Shown: positions 45,401 to 54,930, counted from the stretch's first letter. The stretch is DNA of 64,000 nucleotides from Channallabes apus (GCA_030522415.1 CM060109.1:28042392-28106391); one strand, 5' to 3'. The notes: a model not told the origin generated them from the letters alone. Numbers and translations: made by a program.

Positions 45401-46873
45401 CCGGAGCCACTACGCGAGCGAGTGACGATCGCGGCTCATACGAGCCTTGCATCCGGTCACCCCGGCGTCTCACGCACTCAACACCTGCTAGAACCAAAGT
45501 TCTGGTGGCCAAAACTGCGGGAAACCGTGAAGAGAGTAGTTTTGTCTTGTGCAGTGTGTGCGACTACCAAAACCCCACGTACACTTCCTGTTGGAAAATT
45601 AAATCCCCTGCCCATACCAAACAGACCGTGGTCCCACATCGCCGTGGACTTTGTCACAGATCTGCCGGTATCTAAAGGGTACACCACTATTCTAGTAGTA
45701 GTGGATAGATTTTCTAAAGGGTGTAAGTTCATCCCGTTTCGCGCCCTCCCGTCAGCCCTCCAGGTGGCAGAAAGCCTATTCACTTCAGTGTTTCGCTGCT
45801 ATGGCATACCGGAAGATATTGTTTCCGATCGTGGTCCCCAATTCATCGCCAGGGTCTGGAAAGCGTTCTTCCAGAAATTAGGGACCACTGTTAGCCTAAC
45901 GTCGGGCTATCACCCCGAATCTAATGGGCAGGCAGAGCGGGCTGTCCAAGAACTCGGGAGATATCTTCGGGCATACTGCAGCAGCCGACAGCACGAATGG
46001 GCAGACTGTTTAACCTGGGCGGAATACGCACAAAACTCTCTGCGTCACTCCTCTACCGGCCTAACGCCGTTCCAGTGTGTACTTGGTTATCAACCCCCGC
46101 TATGTCCTTGGGATGCCACGCCCACCGATGTTCCCATGGTGGATCAGTGGTTTAAAAGAGCGGAGAAAGTATGGGAGGATGCACACACACGAATCTCCCA
46201 AGCAGTGCAGCGCTTTAAAAAACACGCCGATAGGCGGCGAAGGGAGAGTTGTCCGCTCCAGGTAGGCGATCGGGTATGGCTCTCAACACGGGACCTCCAC
46301 CTCAATCTCCCATGCAGAAAACTCTCCCCCAGGTTCATAGGCCCTTTTCCCATCATCGCACAAATAAACCCCGTGTCATTTAAACTAAAACTCCCAGCAC
46401 ACCTACGTATTCACCCTGTCTTCCACATCTCTCTTCTCAGGCCGGTAGTTCGGGGACCACTGGATGAAGGAACAGCAGAACCAGCGCGCCCCGGGGCTGT
46501 GGAAATAGAGGGTGCCCCGGCGTTCCGAGTCAAAGAGCTATTGGACTCACGGAGGAGAGCGGGGGCTCTGCAGTATCTAGTCGAGTGGGAGGGCTACGGT
46601 CCGGAGGAGAGGAGCTGGGTCCCGGCAAGAGACATTTTGAGTCACGAACTCATCACAGAATTCCACCAAGCACGGCCGGACCGCCCAGCGAACCGTCCTC
46701 CGGGCCGCCCTGCCCGCCGGCAAACCCGTCACCCAGGTGAGTCCTCGCTCCCCCCGGCGGGACGTAGGGGGCGCCCTCGCCTTCCTCCAGAAGCCGGTTC
46801 TGGAGGGGGGGGTACTATAACATCTGGACCACCACGGCCTCGGGGAGTGAGATCCAGCTCCCCGGATTACTGA
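42485..46873 (+). CDS. Gag-Pol polyprotein of the Gypsy chromovirus
   Basis: The frame is open from 42443; the likely start is the ATG at 42485 (MTDGQTYPDAAG), giving about 1462 residues. Numbered from 42443, the domains in order are as follows. Gag (about 70-290) has the RYAGDPEGCRRF start and a CCHC zinc knuckle CLYCGGKDHRIRDC near 301. The aspartic protease has LIDSGAAGNFIS near 349. The reverse transcriptase has KLDLRSAYN and the catalytic YLDD near 666. RNase H has VEVDASEVGIGAVLS near 814 and TDHRNLEYL near 887. The integrase has an HHCC zinc finger (about 999-1043) and D, D and E residues in VDFVTDL (1069), SDRGPQF (1128) and SNGQAER (about 1164). A C-terminal chromodomain (YLVEWEGYGPEERSWVPA, about 1380) would direct integration to marked chromatin. 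Gag and Pol are fused with no frameshift or stop between them, as in Tf1/sushi elements. The last 19 codons lie in the 3' LTR. Confidence 0.96.
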   Translation: MTDGQTYPDAAGVPLPEDETLMQYIKVQQREIDSMARAVSNLAHCVKELARPDQPTAGPSRRAAPSPPRAAPPERYAGDPEGCRRFIMACELYLTDYPDMTDQQRIRFVIQQLTGPAMDWAAAVWSADGELAHRYDSFIRAMKAVFDHPDQGRSGEQRLMRLRQGNLPVADYAIRFRVMAAESGWCDKSLLARFRDGLQPEVQLELACRDTGLSLDQTINLAIQLDQHLRSQRSRPGARAAPTRTGEPPRRPPPVAPEVNRPEPMDVGASRLSPTERRRRLASGLCLYCGGKDHRIRDCPLRKVTLHTPPRTHHPFCVKAQIEFDIHVVSVFPLIDSGAAGNFISSNLVSSLQAPVLKLPYPISIKALDGQNLGQSPINLITAPLRLTFPGHSEELKFFVLPQSDHSVVLGLPWLSTHNPNFDWTNPRITSWSPRCAKFCTPPTLTVQTTTIESPTAQVITNVPSEYMRFKDVFSVRAAAQLPPHRPWDCAIELLPGKAPPCSRIYPLSVAETRAMEEYVGEALQQGLISRSTSPASAGFFFIDKKGGGLRPCIDYRGLNAVTVKYKHPLPLVPAAIDQLRGASIFTKLDLRSAYNLVRVRKGDEWKTAFSTTSGHYQYNVMAYGLVNAPAVFQGFMNDVFRDMFNRYVIIYLDDILIYSRSYSEHVLHVTAVLRRLRKHGLYVKAEKCTFHQRQVAFLGYHIGPLGVEMEPTKVAAVQQWPEPKSVKELQRFLGFANFYRRFIRGYSMVAAPLTSLLAGKPKRLGEFPVEARSAFQRLKIAFTTAPVLKLPNPEKPFVVEVDASEVGIGAVLSQRHGHPEKLHPCAFFSRKLTPAERNYDIGNRELLAVKAALEEWRHWLEGAKHPFVVLTDHRNLEYLQQAKRLNSRQARWALFFTRFQFTITYRPGSKNLKADALSRYYPSPEPLITPEPILPSSLVVAPITWDIESEIAQWARSNPAPRGCPPNRTYVPEPLRERVTIAAHTSLASGHPGVSRTQHLLEPKFWWPKLRETVKRVVLSCAVCATTKTPRTLPVGKLNPLPIPNRPWSHIAVDFVTDLPVSKGYTTILVVVDRFSKGCKFIPFRALPSALQVAESLFTSVFRCYGIPEDIVSDRGPQFIARVWKAFFQKLGTTVSLTSGYHPESNGQAERAVQELGRYLRAYCSSRQHEWADCLTWAEYAQNSLRHSSTGLTPFQCVLGYQPPLCPWDATPTDVPMVDQWFKRAEKVWEDAHTRISQAVQRFKKHADRRRRESCPLQVGDRVWLSTRDLHLNLPCRKLSPRFIGPFPIIAQINPVSFKLKLPAHLRIHPVFHISLLRPVVRGPLDEGTAEPARPGAVEIEGAPAFRVKELLDSRRRAGALQYLVEWEGYGPEERSWVPARDILSHELITEFHQARPDRPANRPPGRPARRQTRHPGESSLPPAGRRGRPRLPPEAGSGGGGTITSGPPRPRGVRSSSPDY
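42493..42501 (+). promoter_or_regulatory. Putative self-primer binding site
   Basis: The sequence tggacagac begins 2 nt after the 5' LTR. It is the exact complement of gtctgtcca at 42206-42214, which lies at the expected transcription start about 28 nt after the TATA box. Tf1/sushi elements are known to prime reverse transcription by folding the RNA 5' end back onto such a site. Nothing resembling a tRNA 3'-end complement (TGGYRNCNGAGC-like) is seen here. Confidence 0.65.
46799..46813 (+). promoter_or_regulatory. Polypurine tract for plus-strand priming
   Basis: tctggaggggggggt lies 2-3 nt upstream of the 3' LTR, inside the coding frame (GSGGGG residues). Confidence 0.8.
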
Positions 46874-47284
46874 GCCGGCGCTTTACCTCCCCCTAGTGTG
46901 TCTACGTGAGTATGTCTGTCACCTTGGCTAATTATTAAGAGCACCTGTGCATCCTTATGTCTCTCTCTCCATTTATACCAGCCGACCCCGGAGCTCCCTG
47001 TCTGTCCACAGTTGTGCGTGCCTCGGATTCCACTCGAGCATGTGTTTGTGTTTTGTTTGTTTTCTCCTCCAGGACTAAAAAGGATCTGGAACCCGCATCA
47101 TTCAAACCGGCAAAAGAGAGCCGATGTCTCTTTAAAGGAAAGGACTCCCACGTTATGTTATGAGACATTTTAAGTTGTGATTAAGTTTGTGTTGGGAGAT
47201 ATTTGAGTTTGGGTGCTCGACTAAATAAAAGACTTTGTGTTTAAGACCTGCATTTGCGTCCTCAATCCAAGAGAAGACATGACA
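46816..47284 (+). repeat. 3' LTR of the Gypsy element
   Basis: Same 469-bp sequence as the 5' LTR, with no difference found on a base-by-base reading. A polypurine tract (tggaggggggggt, about 46801-46813) directly precedes it. Confidence 0.96.
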
Positions 47285-47656
47285 GCATTATGTTTCAAGA
47301 CATCCTTAATTAAATTTTTTTTCCCTAATTCTATGTCCACAAATACTTTGACAACATACACTTATCAACACAAACTCTCCGTGCACGCACAATCTCTCCA
47401 CGCGAAAACAACGCGAGTAGCCTACAGTATATATAGTACTGTACATGTATTTGTTTTTGGTGCATTTCTGTCCGAGAATGTCTGCATAGGTATCGATAAA
47501 TCGCGTGGGATTAGCAGCCTTTTGATTAAAAACGCGGCCTTTTGTAAAGTGGAAGTACGAGCCGCGGGTTTCCGCACGGCGATGAACAGCTTTATTTATA
47601 AGATATGTTGGCATCAGTGCCGCCACTCCCTAAACGCAGAGTATGCAGTCTGCGTA

Positions 47657-48769
47657 CACTCAAAAAAATTACTCGTTGAATGAACATAATTAAATTATGG
47701 AAAGAATTTCCACCTGATTTAATGGCTTTCGTTCAGCATTAAGCAATTTTGTTGGCCCAACTTAATGTTTTTAGGTTCCGTCAAAGTAATGTTATTAGGT
47801 TCATTTAACTTATTTACTACAGCTGCGTCCAACATAATTTAATACTGTTAACATAAATGAATAGGGTTGGTACAACAAATTTTTCAGTTGTAAATTAAGT
47901 TGATCCAACTCAAGTAAATTTAAATTTCAAGCCCTGGTCAACAGAATTCTGTGAAGGAAGGAAGCAGACAAACGGGATAAAACGGAGATTTTTATTTTAC
48001 ACCAGGAGCAACTTACAAATGAGGTCTCAATTTGAAAAGATGTACAAAACATAAAACACCACAAATAAGTATTAATTAAAAAAAAAAAAAAAAAACGTTT
48101 GTACTTTATAACTGTACGTTATGACTTTTAAATATGACCGTTAGATACGTTGGTCAGGAAACTCCTGAAGTCAGATGCAGACACACTTTCAGTCACAAAC
48201 TCCTGTGAAAAAATACAGAGATAGATATTCAATTAAAATTCATGATACTTAATTTAGCAAATGAACAATATTTATACTTTGTTCCTCTCGCTTCACATCT
48301 CATGAGAACAGACAGAAACCAGAACCGAAACGCAAGCACGCGCATATAACCGTCGGTATTTTAAGTGTGATTAAAAATACAAGAAATAACTTAAACCAAA
48401 ATAACGTGACTAAAAATCGCTAAACAACAGGTGACATTTATGTTCAGTATTTCGTTTCTATTTAGAAAGATGGGAATTAATTCCTGCTTACCGTTTCCAC
48501 AAGCCCGCCAACGTTTGTCTTCTCTGTGTTCTCTTCTCGCGATGTCTTCTTGCGATATTTCCGGTTTTGCTATTTCCGGTTTTCATATTGACAAGATCTC
48601 ATTGGTTTATCCCAACATGATTGAATCTAGTACATGTTAAGTTGTTGAATTTCATGCAAATACAACACAACTTATTCATGTTTAGCTTGGAAACATGAAA
48701 TTATTATGTACAAAACACATATTACATTTTAGTACATGTAACAGATAGCCATGTTAATTTTTTTGAGTG
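47657..48769. mobile_element. Nested TA-target DNA transposon with 15-bp inverted ends
   Basis: The ends are CACTCAAAAAAATTA and, in reverse, CACTCAAAAAAATTAAC. TA flanks both sides (47655-47656 and 48770-48771). It is 1113 bp with no convincing transposase, and splits the hAT element 42 bp from its left end. Confidence 0.85.
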
Positions 48770-49106
48770 TAGGGCACCAACTCCCAGGGGGCACCATCCC
48801 AGCTGTTCAAAAAAAATCTTTTTATATATTATAATAAATTAATATTAATAACATACATATACAAATAAACAAAAATATAAACGTATATATTGCATTTTAG
48901 GGTGAACGCAGAGTAGGCTAAGCACACGTGATGACGCGCGCACCCTCACCTCTGTTATGGCTGCCTCTTTGGCCAAAAATGATAATTGAACAATATGCCT
49001 GGTCCTGGAAAGAGACATCAACAGTCCCGCGCCGAGAAACGAAAGAAAAATGAAGATGATTCAGAAATAAAACTTTATTCTGTCGATGTTAATAATGCGT
49101 TTTAAT

Positions 49107-49269
49107 TAGGGCTGCACGATATATCGAAAAAATATCGTTATCGCGATAATGGCATGCGCGATAACCATATCGCAAGGAGTTGCGATAAATACTTTATTTG
49201 CCAAGCATTTGTGTGTCCAAATTTGACCAATCAGATGGACCCTTAATATGTTTATACCCGCTTATATCT

Positions 49270-49326
<57 letters not shown>

Positions 49327-50212
49327 TTATTTATTATAATATACATTATTTATATCTTTATACTTCATTCTGTCGCGAACTAACCCCGGATGATCAGAAG
49401 ATTTAGCGATTAGCCGTTAGCCCTTTATAGACGGTAAACCCAAACGCAGAAGCAAGCGAGTAGGCAGGATAACCACGCGAATTAGTTTAAGGACTCTCAC
49501 AGAAGGGGAGCAAGGGAAAAAACACACATTTAACCCGCGTCCTATAAACACACACTCGAATCTGAACCGACATGGCGAACTCCGTGACTAAGCTGTATGC
49601 ACTGGTTTGTTTACTCCTCTTATACTTCCGGGTTCGCGCCCGCATTACTTCCGGGTCCTAGTGCCGGTCGCAGAGCGTGTGTGTGTGTGCGTGCGCGTGC
49701 GTGCATGTGACAAATAGTATTTTTTTAATTAAATTTTTGTTTAATAATATTTATTTTTACTTAAAAAAAAAAAATAGGCAAGCCAAAGAGAATATTTAGT
49801 TTAAAAGATGCTCTTGTTTTAAGACACTATTGATGAGTGTATGGTTACATGTAAATAAACAGTAATGTTTGAAAGTATTTCATATTGTGTTGGCAGGTTT
49901 ATAGTAACAGCAAACAAGAAGTCAGAATATCTGCTGAGGGTTTTAAGTCATTCATAGTGTTTTGAAGTCTAAATATTTGCAACTTCCTTGACATATAGTT
50001 TCTTTTTAGCCTGAATTAGATTTAATTACATCAGACGAATATCTATTACCTGTTTATTTTAGTATGATTACATATAAATAAATAAATTTTAAATAGGCAA
50101 TAATAATAATAAAAAAATGCATTTCTCTAGGGAAATGTTATATCGCCAGAAATATCGTTATCGCAGTATTCAACAACAATATCGCATATTTTCCTAATAT
50201 CGTGCAGCAATA
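49107..50212. mobile_element. ATATCG-family hAT, complete, 1106 bp, perfect 8-bp TSD
   Basis: The left end is TAGGGCTGCACGATATATCG; the right end in reverse is TATTGCTGCACGATATTAGG. The duplication gttttaat lies at 49099-49106 and 50213-50220. This is the reference copy for the fragments at 33167-33455 and 39515-40262. An expanded (TA)n run sits at 49267-49320. Confidence 0.92.
49267..49320. repeat. (TA)n microsatellite
   Basis: TA repeats broken by two TTTA units, inside the hAT element. The same site in the copy at 39515 also has a (TA)n run (39642-39662). Confidence 0.95.
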
Positions 50213-50651
50213 GTTTTAATGTCGGTAATAATTTCACGACTAACGCATCTTTCTTAATATGAATACAAGCAGATCTAAATAAACAAAATGACTTAAAATG
50301 CATTATATTAAAACACAGAGGCAATTATGATTATTGATTAATAATGACCATATGGTGCCATTAAATAACGGTGTTAAAATACATAATCTAATACAAAATT
50401 AACAGTTTACATAAAAATTTTAATAGAAATGCCTGAAAAGGGCACCAAAGGCCTGGTAAATGCAGTTGTTACACTTACAATTTATTTATGTATTTACTTT
50501 TATTTGAATAAAGTTATATTTTAGCCCCTACAGTAGGTGTTTTTTTTTAAATTTATTTTATTTTTTACTTCCGTAATATATGGGGGAGGGGGCACAAAAG
50601 AAAATTTCTGCTTAGGGCACCCATTTGGCCAGCAGCGGCCCTGGTTGGCAT

Positions 50652-51260
50652 GTTCACGAATCAGGACATTCGCAAAGTTAACACTATCAGATTATAAGTT
50701 AGCCTACTATCAAGTAATTAGTTAATTTAATTTAAGACCATTTAAACCGAGGCAATGCCATCTCTTTAATTATTTTGTCCCTGTTAAGACATTACGAAAA
50801 CAACTATAAACTTACTATGAATTTCAAAGCACGAATTTGGGCATCTCATTTCATCATTATGAAAATAACATGAAGCACATATACTGTACACTCATTCATC
50901 ATGAAAGATCTATTATAAAACAAATTAAAATTCATGTTTGCTTCAGCAGTATTCATCGTTGTACTTGGTCTGGCTTTTAGATAAAGTCCTTCCATGCACC
51001 ATCTGGCGGATATTCAGTGAAGCACAACACATTGTAACGCTCAGATTTATTTTTAGAGTTAGTTACACTAAAACGGGGTCTAATATCTAAATACAGGCTG
51101 ATTACACTCACTTCCGGTATTGCGCAACCTTCGCGGAGCAAGGAAAGACGGTCACAACAACTTCCAAAACCAAACCAAAGTGTATTATTTACAAAAGACA
51201 AACAAACAAATGAAGTGCAACGAAATAATAATATATACAAAATATCAACAAATATATATA
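50652..51260. other. Intergenic, short inverted repeat only
   Basis: Contains the reverse copy (50968-50992) of the block at 41237-41261. No gene is supported. Confidence 0.55.
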
Positions 51261-52549
51261 GATGCAGAAAAACTAGTTCATGCATTCATGACCTCCAGAC
51301 TGGACTATTGTAATGCATTACTAGGTGGTTGTCCTGCATCCTCAATAAACAAGCTTCAGTTAATCCAAAATGCAGCTGCCAGGGTTCTCACTAGATCCAG
51401 AAAATATGATCATATAACCCCAATATTATCATCCCTGCACTGGCTACCTGTTCAGTTTAGAATAAATTACAAAATAGTATTACTTGCATACAAGGCCTTA
51501 AATGGTTTAGCTCCCACATACCTAACCAGTCTTCTGATACGCTACAATCCACCACGCGCCTTAAGATCACAAAACTCCGGACTTCTGGTAGTTCCCAGAA
51601 TTTCAAAATCTACAAAAGGGGGTAGGGCTTTTTCATATTTAGCTCCAATGCTTTGGAATAGCCTTCCAGACAGTGTTCGGGGAGCAGACACGGTTTCTCA
51701 GTTCAAAAGTAGACTCAAGACGCATCTTTTTAATCTGGCATACACATAACTCATCCCAGTACTCATACTCCAGTACACCTATACCGAATGGCAACTACGC
51801 TAATTCTCCCCATCTGTTCTGTATTTCTCTACCCATCCCGAGGCATCGGGAGATTTTGCCAGCTTCAGTAGACAAAGGCCGACCCTGCGAGGTTCCTGAG
51901 GCATCCAGAGAAGGACCAGCTCCAACTGGATTCAGCTTTATGATGGTTGGAGCTACACATGCTGCTCCTGTGCTTCCAGTGATCCAGACCTCATCTGCCC
52001 TCTACACCTACTGACTCGTCCCTATGCTGAACTGGTCTTCATGACAATTTAAATAATTTCTGTCATATTGAATTTTCACCTGCACAACACACAAGATGTT
52101 ATATCATTTCTATCTGTTATCGCCCAAATGAGGATGGGTTCCCTGTTGAGTCTGGTTCCTCTCAAGGTTTCTTCCTAATGCCATCTCAGGGAGTTTTTCC
52201 TTGCCACCGTCGCCGTCACCCTTGGCTTGCTCATCAGAGAAATTTCATTCATTCGTCTCATTATTATCTGCACATTTTTCTCACACATCCACACTTCCAA
52301 TTATTTTCTTTTCTATAATTATTATTATTATTTGTTTTTATTTATTTATTTTCTATTATAATTGTATTTATTTATTTATTACTTTATATAATTATTCTAT
52401 ATATATATATATATATAAAATATATAATTTTTTTTTATTTTTTTTTATTTTTTGTTAAATTTCTTAAATTTTTGTGAAGCTGCTTTGAGACAATGACCAT
52501 TGTTAAAAGCGCTATATAAATAAAATTGAATTGAATTGAATTGAATATA
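51261..52549 (+). mobile_element. LINE insertion, copy 2, 5'-truncated inside the RT gene
   Basis: From gatgcagaaaaactagttca onward it matches 17575-18793 closely, including the whole 3' UTR and the TTGAA tail. The coding part (51261-51749) encodes only the C-terminal 160 residues, ending LKTHLFNLAYT, and differs from copy 1 at three residues (T/A, S/N and K/M). The (ATT)n region of the 3' UTR has diverged in length and now includes (TA)n. The frame starting at 51120 joins unrelated flank to LINE and is not a gene. Confidence 0.92.
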
Positions 52550-52552
52550 CAA

Positions 52553-53030
52553 TGTCAGTGGTGTATGCGAGTGTGTGAGTGCGTATGTATGAAAGTCCAA
52601 GTCCGTGTTATTGTAAGATGGGGATGGTAAACAGGAGAGACGGTTCGTTCTCACCAGGAAATGATGGTAAATCCGGGAGAACGAAGAAACGGTATGAGAA
52701 GGGTACTGAATGGCAATCCGGCAAGGTAATCCACAAAAAGTCCAAACAGGCTCTCTTCTCTCTCAAAACTGCAGCGCGCTGACTCATCTCTCCGTCTCGA
52801 ACGTCATGCCGGTTCCGGCTTTATACCGGCACACGTGACCCGAAAGGTCATCGGGGTTCTCTCGCGGCACAGCTGCGCATGCGCGCGTGAGCTTAACCCC
52901 GGAACCAAAGCACCGTTGCCATGGGGACGAAAATAACCGATAGGGGTCAGTTTGTTGGTGCAGGTGAGCAACATTAGCTCCTTCTGGGTTCCCCTGCTGT
53001 TTAACTGCCCCTTTATGTGGCCGCGCTACA
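52553..53030 (-). repeat. Probable solo LTR of a retrotransposon
   Basis: Read on the minus strand the segment starts TGTAGCGCGGCCACA and ends CACCACTGACA, the TG...CA form of LTRs. It has a TATA-like ggtataaagccgg about 210 bp in. It is GC-rich compared with the flanks, which fits a retroviral-type promoter. It abuts the LINE tail. I could not find a clean target duplication (tacaa/acatt do not match), so the ends are uncertain. Confidence 0.4.
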
Positions 53031-53339
53031 ACATTTATTTTAAATTCCCGAATGTTGCCTCCGGCAAGTCGCGGCACACCGCGCGCTAAATTGCGACCTC
53101 TTGCGGGAAAACGCAGTCTTAATGGCAACATTTGTAGCTTCACACACACTCGCGCATACACACACACCCCTCACCCCCCTTCTGTTAAGTCTCTCTTTAT
53201 TTGGTTGGTTTTAACTTGCATACTTGAGCACAGAGTTAAATCTTATGTCTCCTATGTTCATGTGAAGACATGAATTGCACACAGAGTTCTATACATTACA
53301 TGAAAACCACAAACACATCAGATGAAAAGCACGCAGACA

Positions 53340-53514
53340 TGAGATGACCACACCCCTATACATCAGATGAAAATCACACCCACCCCTATACATCAGATGA
53401 AAATCACACACACACACACACACACACACCCCTATACATCAGATGAAAATCACACACACACCCCTATACATCAGATGAAAATCACACACACCCCTATACA
53501 TCAGATGAAAATCT

Positions 53515-53547
<33 letters not shown>

Positions 53548-53575
53548 CTATACATCAGATGAAAATCACACACTT
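53340..53575. repeat. Minisatellite, about six units with variable (AC)n
   Basis: The core cccctatacatcagatgaaa plus atcacacac recurs at about 53353, 53384, 53430, 53461, 53492 and 53546. The (CA)n spacer varies between units from a few to about 15 dinucleotides. Confidence 0.95.
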
Positions 53576-53589
53576 AACAAAAAATCAGT

Positions 53590-54400
53590 CTCTGCCGAAC
53601 AAACCGTACTAGTCACACCAACTACATCACTGTCAAGGTGAAAATGAGAACTTATTATAGCAGCCACCTAGCTGGAACCACACACAGTTGAGTGATGCCT
53701 GGAAGTTCTGCTTCCAGCACTGCAGCGCTCAAAGCCAGTCCTATAATTACACATGCAGACATGCTGCGATTATTTCCCTTCAAGCCCAGAGCAGGCACTG
53801 TGTCCTCACCCAGACTGAGCTATCTCACCTCACTAATCCCAGCTCACTCTCCCACTCTCGAGCAATGAGCCAAGCCTCCCTCTGTCTCCATCCCTGCCTC
53901 CCTCGCTCGCTCACACACCTCACGGTCACATGTATCAAATTTGACCAGTTTATTTCAACAGATAAGGATGGAGATGACAAATCTTTAAACTTCTAAGGTT
54001 GTTTGAAAAGTTAAAGCAGTGCAGACAGAGAGAGAGAGAGGATTTGTAATTTTTTTTTAATTAACTGGCTTAACTTGTGGCACATTTATGTATTTTTGCT
54101 GCTTCTACTCAGTTCTGCTTTTCGTTTAAAAAGAAATTAATATATTCATTGTCTTTTAATATTCACTATTCTCAGCTGCATCTCAATTAAGAGTTTTTCA
54201 ATCCTCTAACCTTGAATGACCAACAGTCACCTAGATTAACTGAAATTATTTTACACTATGAAATTCAAAATACAGAACTGTCTATAAAGACGAGATTTGT
54301 ATGTCTTAAATAGCATAAGTGTTCAAGATATGCAGTATCAATCAGACCTATTACTGTTGTACACATAATATATACACACACACACATCTATACAAATATA
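53590..54400. other. Intergenic, no feature recognised
   Basis: The 102-codon frame at 53688 has no domain that I recognise and no splice-site support. Confidence 0.5.
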
Positions 54401-54410
54401 TATATATAAA

Positions 54411-54411
<1 letters not shown>

Positions 54412-54452
<41 letters not shown>
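54412..54452. repeat. (ATCT)n microsatellite
   Basis: About 10 ATCT units followed by TA repeats, directly left of the hAT copy at 54463. Confidence 0.95.
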
Positions 54453-54462
54453 ATATATAGAT

Positions 54463-54930
54463 ACCATTTTGCTATACTAGACAATCTCGTAATACGGCGA
54501 CGTAGAGAGAGAAAACAAATCTCCGCTACTGTGTTCACTCTGTTTATTTTGCCCTTTCCCCGCATTTCCCTATGTATAGCATGTAGGATCATGGGATATA
54601 TCCGGTCCTCCGAGTGTAAAATGAATGTGAAAACGCACTAGAAGTGTTTTCCTTGCGTTCATTGGGATTTGAACACCAAGAAAAAGCCAGTCACCAAAGC
54701 CAGTGTGAACTCGCTCACTGACTCCTATGTGTAGAAAACCCTCGGCGCTTCATCCGCGCTCACCGGACACTACGAACGGCCGATTAAAAAACGCTATATT
54801 TTAACGCCCGATTAGAGGTTAGGGTTATGGTCGCGCTTCTCAGTAACGTGAGCAGCCCAACTAATCGATAACGGCATTCGTTGACAACGAATTTCATTAT
54901 CGATTTTATCGATTAGTTGTTGCAGCCCTA
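54463..54930. mobile_element. Non-autonomous hAT element, copy 3
   Basis: The right end cgattagttgttgcagccct plus a matches 30709 and, in reverse, 38746. Shared blocks include attttgctatactagacaat and gtaggatcatgggatatatc. The central part is shorter than in the other copies and the left terminus is lost in the microsatellite. Confidence 0.82.

Larger units (their letters stand above)
42022..47284 (+). mobile_element. Full-length Gypsy chromovirus (Tf1/sushi type)
   Basis: A complete LTR retrotransposon of 5263 bp. Two 469-bp LTRs (42022-42490 and 46816-47284) read as identical by eye. The 5-bp duplication gcatt flanks them (42017-42021 and 47285-47289). One open frame covers Gag, protease, reverse transcriptase, RNase H, integrase and a chromodomain. 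There is no env-like frame. The coding region is GC-richer than its surroundings, as expected for a recent arrival. All parts needed for retrotransposition appear present. Confidence 0.97.
47615..50643. mobile_element. hAT element, 3029 bp, perfect 8-bp TSD, hosting nested insertions
   Basis: The left end is CAGTGCCGCCACTCCC; the right end in reverse is CAGGGCCGCTGCTGGCC. The duplication gttggcat lies at 47607-47614 and 50644-50651. Once the two nested elements are removed, only about 810 bp remains, including gcagtctgcgta joined to gggcaccaact. It is therefore a short non-autonomous element whose length is mostly later insertions. Confidence 0.88.

Noticed and set aside
51120..51749. 209-codon ORF that could look like a new gene
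   Set aside because: Its first 48 codons are flanking sequence read through into a truncated LINE RT.
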